From: Acanthosepion pharaonis
Taxonomy: Eukaryota; Mollusca; Cephalopoda; Sepiida; Sepiidae
Reading direction: 5' to 3'
NCBI GenBank assembly: GCA_903632075.3
Contig: CAHIKZ030002080.1
Location: forward strand, 240,001 to 304,000
Length of the DNA: 64,000 nt
The notes beneath the pieces were generated by a model. It had not been told where the DNA came from, made no database searches, and saw only the letters and a list, made by a program, of their open reading frames with translations. How positions within the stretch are numbered: position 1 is the first letter of the stretch; each line of letters opens with the position of its first letter. A program made the position numbers and the translations under genes. Shown one piece after another: positions 56,820-64,000 of the stretch.

Positions 56820-58860
56820 ATAGAAAAAACGAAGTCTGCATAAAGCAGTGTCAGTTGAAAGATGTGAAGAAATTTAGATATTACAAACCCATAAGAACAA
56901 GTATCCAATGCTGACACAAAAAAAAACTCTTGATGAAATCTACAAGACTGAAGATAAATTCACTCATGAATCAATCAAATTTTAACTGGTGAATTTCTTT
57001 GTGAATGTCTGTTGAAAACACAAATGCGTACGTCACAAATACAAAGACCCAACTGTTGTTTTCTCTTCCTCACCAAGAAATACGAGACAAAATTAAGCTT
57101 ATCACTTCCTGAAATCAACATCAACAGAACGTTATTTTAAAACCTCATGGCTTGACTTTACAAAGATTTAGGATGATTTTATTTTCCATATATGTTACAG
57201 ACCCTTTTACAGGAGTTATAGGAAATAGCCTTCAGGCATTCATGAGTTTCAAGGTGGAGTGCATTAAAAGTCCTAAATAAAAATTTCACCAATGAAAGCC
57301 ATTGCATCCAAGAACCTTTTTTCAACCCTTCTTTCTATATCAGTTCATGAGTATATCTTTGAAGGAAAAATATGACATCAACCTTTGTGTGTAGCATCCT
57401 ATACAATTGTAATATAAAATGACCCTAAAAATTAAACTTGAACACTGAAAATATAACCTTTTTTGATATACTTAAATCTGTTTTCCTTTTCACCCATTAA
57501 GCTTTCAAAGTCAACATTTTTTTTTTTTTAATGTGACTACATTGCTTATCTCTTAAAGAGTTGAAATCATCAATTGATGTTTCGTCAGAAATCAGTTGAT
57601 ATCAGTTGATGATTTGAACTTTTTCAAATGATATGGGCATCATTCATTTATGATTCAAGCCTAAATGACTAATTGGCATGAGGTTAAGAACAAAAGCCAA
57701 AAACAGTTATGTCTGCACACATAGTTCTTACAGAGAAAAGAAACAAAAAATAATGACAATTTAGTACAAAGAATGCACAACTTCATTGTGCCTGTAATTC
57801 TTCAAGGAGTTGTTAAAATATTGAAACCTAACATTTGTTTTATTCCCCTTTTTATTTCATTTTTATAATCTAAAATAGTTAAAATTTCGTTTTTATAGTT
57901 TTTGTACAGAATATGAAAACAGGCATAAAAACTATCCTTTAGAAAAAGAATTTCTTGTTTTTTTTCCCCCATTTGGCATGCATGTTCATGCAACCTTTGC
58001 CGGGCATTTAAGGTTAAACCCATGAACTGCAGACGATAGGAATAGAAGTTTTATAGCTCAATTACAAATGAAGGAAATGTCTGCTGCAATTTAGTGAGTT
58101 AAGGAAATCACATCTTGCTTCTTGAATCATAATATAAAATTTACCTGAAACAAATTATGATGCACCAAATTCAAATAGGAAATTAATGAGATAATTCTAA
58201 AACATTTAAGAATATTAATAAATTATAATGAAGAGTTTCTAAATTAAAACATTCCTAAATACTTTTTTTTTTATTAATGAACAGAGTTTAATTGTAAATA
58301 AGATTTTATAAAATTGGTTGCCTTAAAAAAAAATGAAATCAATAAGATCTACTAAAATGCATTAATTTCCATAAAAAGAGTAGCATTTAAAATTTCAACT
58401 TTTTTGAAAGGGAAAAGCAAATGATCAAAAAATCTGTAAATTTTAAAATTTAAACTGTAGGTTTTAAAATTCTGATCAAATTTCATAGATAATGTAAACA
58501 TCAATAAGTCACTACAAATGTTTGCAAAGAAGCAGTGAACAAAACTTTCAGTGCTTTGGGGAGTCATTTGATACATTCAATCAGAAAAGAAAATTAGTCC
58601 TTTCTCCAGAAAAGTACTTCTTCATATTATTGTTCAATAAACATTTCAGATGATAACTATGAAAAAGAGTACTTTTTTTAATTTTCTAAATTTTAAGGTG
58701 GATGAGGATTTAATTTCTATGTAAATTGATTATAAATTCATCCCATATGCAAGATCACCTACCCCCCCCAAAAAAAAAGAAAGATCTATCATACCATGTT
58801 CATGGTAGCAGACCACCTCAATTATTTTTGTATTCCTTTGATAAAAAAGTTCCACTCAGA
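56820..58860. other. Unassigned AT-rich sequence
   Basis: No coding exon or element motif recognised. T and A runs near 57519 and 58265. Confidence 0.4.
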
Positions 58861-58869
58861 CAGATTTTT

Positions 58870-59085
58870 TCCCCAGAACTGTTCTTTTGCAGAACAAACT
58901 CCTGAGAGAATGCTTTCATGACAACTATTTTCTTGGTCTTTTTAAGTTCAAAGTAAACCAATATCTACTCTACTCATCATCATCATCATAATACACTTTT
59001 ACTTCCTTCTTCCCACTCACACTTTCACACAGTAACCCTCAAACTTGAGAGGCTTTTGAACCTTGTATTGGGTGAACTATCAGTA
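58870..59085 (+). mobile_element. LINE family I, C-terminus and 3' end
   Basis: Frames read FPRTVLLQNKLLRECFHDNY then LGLFKFKVNQYL, followed by the 3' tail cagtaaccctcaaacttgag and accttgtattgggtgaacta. A CAT tract lies at 58976-58990. It ends in an A run, as expected for a LINE 3' terminus. Confidence 0.7.
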
Positions 59086-59179
59086 AAAAAAAAAGATTTT
59101 TAAGCATGAAACTTACCTTTTTCTTGTGTTAAAATAATGCCTACATACAAAATTTCAAATAATTTCAAAACAGCCTTGA

Positions 59180-60170
59180 ATATGAATTTAAAACATATTT
59201 TCAACTTTTCCTATTATTATTATTATTTCTCTTACTTAACTTTATTTTGGTGGGGCTGGTATAGGGGAATGAATTTGCATAGATAACTGAGCCCTATCCC
59301 CTTAAAATTTAGAAATTTATTTTGATATTCTTAATCTGGAGAGTTTAATTGATAGCAATATGAAAAAAAATTTTTAAAAATTTATTCAAATAATTATTTC
59401 TTGGGCAAGTACGTTTCTGTCGAAACACCAAACTTTACCATCAAACACTGATTCCAATCATGAACACTATCAATGTACATACATAGTCATTGGAAATTTG
59501 TATTAAAATTAAAGCTATGTGTTTGTCATCTTCGCTTCTTAATAGACACTCAGTTATCTAGTTTATTCATTTTTCTTTTACACTAAATCAACTTCATAGT
59601 CAAAGAGGAAAAAAGACTTTATTTTGTGAGAAAAGCTCTTGGCAGTGACATGCACAGGTTTTGAATGAATTAGAAAAAATAAAATAAAATCACACAAAGC
59701 TGAATATCCTGCTGACACAGGCCTTTTCCATTAACAAAAGATTTAATGAAGAATTTAAAATTAAGGCTATTGTTATCAAAATATCTTGTACTTCATTTGT
59801 AAATAGTAAATAATACAATAAGCAGAATGCATGATTACATTTACATTTTAAAATCTACATTAACAAAGAAAGACAAAAAAAATGTTTTTTCTTATGTGTG
59901 TGGGGGATTGGTTGGGGGGGCATAAAGGAAAGAGAAGAAAAGGTGTAAATTTTTTTAACATGCCTGGGGAACTACAAAGACAAATGAATTTTAACTATTT
60001 CATTCCTTTCCTACCAAACACCACTCTCTCTATCTTCAGTAAATGTACAGGATGCCATAAAGACTTTCTCTCAGTTTTTTTATCAACAAGATTCAATAAT
60101 TTACATAAACATTTTTCTCATGTTAACTAGAATTTTCAACTATTTAATTTTCCACTTTACTTATTCCATA
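59180..60170. other. Unassigned AT-rich sequence
   Basis: No domain, RNA or repeat recognised; a G8 run near 59915. Confidence 0.4.
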
Positions 60171-60174
60171 AGCT

Positions 60175-60470
60175 ATTCAGACTAATAATATCCTCACCAT
60201 TGTCGGTTTTATTATGACAGTTTATCTGTTGTGTTCTTTAACTTTTATGATGATTGTCCAGAATTCAGATTAATATTCTTATTATTTACATACAAACTAG
60301 TGTCATCATCTTTGTTACTGTTAAGACAATGTTTTGGCCATTCTACTCCCCGGCCTTCATCAGGCGTATCTCAATCTGGGTAACCTACAGGGAATCCTGA
60401 ATTAAACTTATTTAATCCAGTAGGGATAGACCGTACTTGTTCTATTGTACATCTAGTTCTTATATTTAGT
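60175..60470 (-). mobile_element. SINE family C relative, body and tail
   Basis: caatgttttggccattctac, ccccggccttcatcagg and gaatcctgaattaaac, then tttaatccagtagggataga, are the complement of the tail order at 24115-24240. The left part (60180-60310) repeats the gtcc-x-aatattc/tatttac phrase twice, suggesting a duplicated tail. Confidence 0.55.
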
Positions 60471-60935
60471 ACTATACTATTGCTTTTCCATTTCCACCAA
60501 GCCCAAATACAAACTGCCCAGCCCAGAATTTAAACTCACAATTACTATGTCACCAAATTCACAATCCAATGCTTGGCATAAGGTAATTTGGTAATTGGTG
60601 GTTCTTGATCTGGACATTAACAATTCTGATTGGCAGTGGTAATTAATGAGTCAGTAAAAGAAAAAAAAAGTAGTCATATCTACTGAATAGATCAACAGAT
60701 ATGCTTACTTTACAAACATTGCCAACTGTATATTGAGTTTGTTTATATAACCTTTTGTCAGGCTCATGTATATACTTTCAATTAAAGTTCATTATTATTT
60801 TGATTTCACCTTTAAAAAAGAGGATGTAATTATCTCTTCTATACATGTTCTGCCATGAGTTGAGATCAAATATAGATAAAATATGCATCAGAATCTGACA
60901 GAATGGTAAGAACAAATAGAAAATGTATATTAATC

Positions 60936-60996
60936 TAACATGTTTCACTTTTATTATTATTCTCTGATGAAGCTTTAATAAAAGTGAAACATGTTA
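60936..60996. repeat. Perfect 21-bp inverted repeat with 19-nt spacer
   Basis: Arm 60936-60956 (taacatgtttcacttttatt plus a) is exactly complementary to 60976-60996. The spacer contains ctgatgaagctt. The phrase gaaacatgtta with ctgatgaag recalls sequences near 4357 and 43420. Element class unknown. Confidence 0.85.
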
Positions 60997-60999
60997 AAT

Positions 61000-62170
61000 T
61001 GATCAACAGTTCCTATTTATTCTCTATCTTATCAAGTTCCACCATGTTTGAAAGCAAATTTTTAGAATCACATGGTTTCTGCGTAATATTTTTTGCTAAA
61101 ATACTGCAGAATATTAAGCAAACAGATTTGGGTCACATTTTTTATCATAAGAAAAAGAATAAATTTAATAAGAGTGTGTAGATTTTCTATATAAAAAAAA
61201 CAAAAAAACTGTTGCATTTCACTTTTTCCTACACTCCTCTTATTTGATACCCGGACTGACTATATAAAAAAAAAAATAAATAAATAAATAACTGAATGAA
61301 TAATATATCTGAGGAAGGATAAAAATGCATCAGCTGAAGCAGTGGTAAAAGCATCAACAATGAAAATACCTGACTAACTAAACTAAATAAGTAATCTTAT
61401 ATAAATTCAGATAAGGCTAAATTTTGTCTGTGTGTCCCCATCTTACATCAATAGAACAAAATTGCAGGCTTTTGTCCAGAATGAAAATGTAGTATCTGTT
61501 CTCTCTTTATTTCAGATAAGAAAAGGCACCTGGTCATATCAACCAAAACAGTGATAAAAACAGCAATAATAGAGATACTAGTTTTGATTAGTTTTTTGAA
61601 TTATGATAACTAATCTCAGAATTTCAGATAATATAAGAGTCAATAGTTTTTATTAATATCAAAATTTAAATTATGAATATGACTATCAGACAACAGTAAG
61701 AGCTTGATATTTCTAGGTTGAAAAAAAAAATCAATTTATTTTTCAAGAAATTTTCTACTTGTTCTTATTTTTTTTGCACTGTTCATAATTTTGTTTCATT
61801 TTATAGACGTTGCCAAAGCAACAATGCATAGAAAGAAAGGATGTCTTTCTCATATTGAGAAATGAATCCCAAACGTAATAATATAAGATTCTGTTTGCGA
61901 CCAATTTGTGCCATTTACTTGCATGAGTTTGAATTCCAATTAAGTGATTGCTTTGTATTATCAGAAATTTTGGCAAATATCCAAGAAAGAAAGACATTTC
62001 TCTATATTCTAAAATTGTTACTATTACACTTATTTCATAACGGAATCAATTATTTATTGATTTAAAGAAATTAAGGACTTATTTTCTTTTGGATTTGGTA
62101 AATGCATCTGAGAATTATTTACCATAAAGAAAATGTCAGCTGTCAATCTGCTTCCTTTTCTAAAGAGAAG
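61000..62170. other. Unassigned AT-rich sequence
   Basis: Only a short (AAATA/AAAT)n tract near 61277-61290; no supported gene. Confidence 0.4.
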
Positions 62171-62249
62171 AATTATCCTTTTAATTTTGTTAATATCAAC
62201 AAAATGACATCCACTCTCAAAGAAATAAATAAATAAACAATATATATAT

Positions 62250-62445
62250 ATATAGGCAGTATATCTTCATTCAAGCATGTTTGGTTGAATAATGTAGACA
62301 TATTATGTCTATTTATTTTTATTTTAATCCTCTTAAATTCACACATCAATTTCTTAATATCGTTATTAAACTCATTAAGGAAGGTGCCATAGTTATTTTC
62401 ATTTCTTTTATTTTCCCAAGTACTCTCAATCTCATCCATAATCAT
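62250..62445 (-). mobile_element. Probable Penelope-like element, N-terminal region
   Basis: The minus-strand frame from 62445 reads MIMDEIESTWENKRNENNYG, then FKRIKIKINRHNMSTLFNQT, then CLNEDILPIYI. A basic helix followed by a C-x(4-6)-LP-x-(F/Y) block resembles the region just before the reverse transcriptase in Penelope-like proteins. It ends in an AT tract at 62240. Support is a motif likeness only. Confidence 0.4.
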
Positions 62446-62639
62446 CTTTTCTTTTTTTTTTTTTTTGAATGCACATGAAACACCCTGTTAATTCTAAAAT
62501 TAATGTTATCTAAGGGAGGTAATTTATATTTGCAATTTTTTTTTTTAATTACAATTTAAGTACTTTAAAACATTTTTATTATAATTGTATTTTTTTTAAA
62601 AATTACAATTTAGGTATTTTAAAACCTTGCTGTTATAGA

Positions 62640-63240
62640 CATTTTAAAACATTGTTGCAATACTCATAATTAATCTTATTTAGTGTTGGTTGTATTTTTC
62701 TTATATAGAAGGCTTCAAGAATCTGAAGTTATTGTTTTTTATTTTCATGGTGAAGTATACTTTCATCATTAGTATTTCTCTAAATCATGAATGTGGACAG
62801 GAATGTTCCTTTAAATATTGGGCAATAGAGCTTAAATCTGACATATGTAATGTAAGTTACCTCAATAATGTTGTCATCGTGATACCAACATATATATATT
62901 TACTTTTTTGTCAGAGAAACAATCTCCCAAAGGACATTTAAATTGATATACAATGTTGGTCTTTTGTAAAATATCAGTTGATGGAGAAGAGTTATTGCAG
63001 ATGATTAAGTTGGCTGTATTAAATTTAGTATAGTATACAATTAGTTTCTGTTTTTTACTGGGATCAGTGGGGAATATATTAGTACGTATGAATTTTTTAG
63101 GATTTTTTCATCTTGTTTGTAGTAATAGTCTATTTGATTGTGGTATAGTAGATTGATATGCTTAGGGTTATTTGAGGAAGTATTATGTTCTTTTTGATTT
63201 ATATTAATATTTCTAATAGCTCATTTAATATGTCGATTAT
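62640..63240 (-). mobile_element. Penelope-like retroelement relic, GIY-YIG endonuclease region
   Basis: Minus-strand frames read NPKKFIRTNIFPTDPSKKQK near 63100, LIVYYTKFNTANLIICNNSS, then TNIVYQFKCPLGDCFSDKK near 62951-62905. The GIY motif has become IVYQF, and the YIG is degraded to IYMLV. LTLHMSDLSSIAQYLKEHSC and FRFLKPSI follow after frameshifts, matching the helical part and end of the endonuclease. CPLGDC is a cysteine pair typical of this position in a different lineage from the relic at 4640-5435. Pseudogenic. The probable N-terminal segment at 62250-62445 lies downstream, suggesting head-to-tail copies. Confidence 0.7.
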
Positions 63241-63254
63241 TCAACAAAATATGC

Positions 63255-63257
<3 letters not shown>

Positions 63258-63285
<28 letters not shown>
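63258..63285. repeat. (AT)n microsatellite
   Basis: About 26 bases of AT. Confidence 0.93.
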
Positions 63286-63682
63286 ACCACTGATATTCCC
63301 ATAAAGAACAAAACAAACTCAGCAACATTTCAGGGATTTTTTTTTTTTTACTATTTTCTTTAACATGCCATTTAATGCATTTTGGCCAATATATTCTTCT
63401 GCCTTCATCTGCTGTGCAAATTCTGAGATAAAGTAATTTTATTATGCAGTACACTAGTTTACTTGTACCATCAAAAAGTGATGGGAACATTTAAGAAATT
63501 TTGTAATCATATTGTACTTTAGAAAATATAAAAAAATTTTCTTGCATTTTCTCATGTTCAATATTTCATGAATATTAAACTTAACAAATAACATTCTATT
63601 CACCATTGAATAATTATGATTTCTACATTATCAGAAGAATAATATTGAAAATTTATGGCATAGAAAGTTTGCTATACACAAA

Positions 63683-63686
<4 letters not shown>

Positions 63687-63736
<50 letters not shown>
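63687..63736. repeat. (AT)n microsatellite
   Basis: About 50 bases of AT. An (ATT)n tract follows at 63824-63860. Confidence 0.96.
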
Positions 63737-63738
<2 letters not shown>

Positions 63739-64000
63739 ATATATTGATGGCAAAATGGATAGCAACTTGGAATTACAAATTGAGCACTGAGTTCAAATTC
63801 CAAAAAATCAATCAATATACATATATTATTATTATTATTATTATTGCTGTTATTATTATATAACTAGTAACTATTATCATGTGTTATTTTCCAATTTTTC
63901 ATGTCCCATGTAAAATCTAGCAATTCAAATTGTCCTCCAACTTGACTTCCTGTTGAGAAGTGAGAATCAAAGAAAAAATTCTGCTTCTTAAATCATTAAA

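Noticed and set aside
59117..59174. Coding exon (AVLKLFEILYVGIILTQEK frame, minus strand)
   Set aside because: The donor is good but the acceptors are weak, the length is ambiguous (24 or 58 nt) and it adjoins a LINE tail. Kept only as part of a speculative chain.

Overview
This window looks like non-coding DNA from a large, AT-rich animal genome, most likely a cephalopod and probably an octopod. The reasons are very long (AT)n/(CA)n/(GATA)n microsatellites, tRNA-headed SINEs with polymerase III boxes, several families of decayed non-LTR retrotransposons, Penelope-like elements with GIY-YIG endonuclease remains, and hAT relics. There are no bacterial-type genes, operons, rRNA operons or CRISPR arrays. 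The species call is inference from repeat style and was not tested by alignment.

Protein-coding content is minimal. One well-formed internal exon lies on the minus strand at 1586-1672 (87 nt, phase 1-1, strong polypyrimidine tract and acceptor, GTAAG donor). Weaker candidates on the same strand are at 45170-45199 (or to 45230), 50158-50294 and 59117-59140. If they belong together, the window is mostly introns of one minus-strand gene more than 57 kb long. I could not name the gene.

The rest is layered mobile-element debris. (i) LINE family I (CR1/Jockey-like; YADD box and a C-terminal WN-x-LP...YNL-x-x-FK motif) is at 7.2-9.4, 13.4, 19.7, 23.0, 34.4, 39.5-40.7, 46 and 59 kb. (ii) LINE family II (RTE-like) is at 17.3, 18.4, 20.5, 21.4, 23.1-24.1, 24.4, 27.6, 29.9, 37.5, 47.9 and 50.7 kb. 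(iii) Two Penelope-like relics are at 4.6-5.4 and 62.2-63.2 kb. (iv) hAT remains are at 26.47-27.10 kb (inverted ends and near-identical 8-bp target duplication) and 52.75 kb. (v) At least four SINE families (A, B, C and E below) have tRNA-like heads.

The most notable item is in SINE family A. Two copies (22188-22443 and 55795-56060) carry a nearly full-length 5S rRNA-derived head joined at the same point to a tRNA-derived head and then the body used by tRNA-only copies elsewhere in the window. This is a dual-promoter 5S-tRNA SINE. Other points of interest are two minisatellites (36 bp and about 53 bp), a family of long near-perfect hairpins beside AT microsatellites, a LINE split by a nested insertion at 39.8-40.6 kb, and a possible head-to-tail Penelope arrangement at the right edge.
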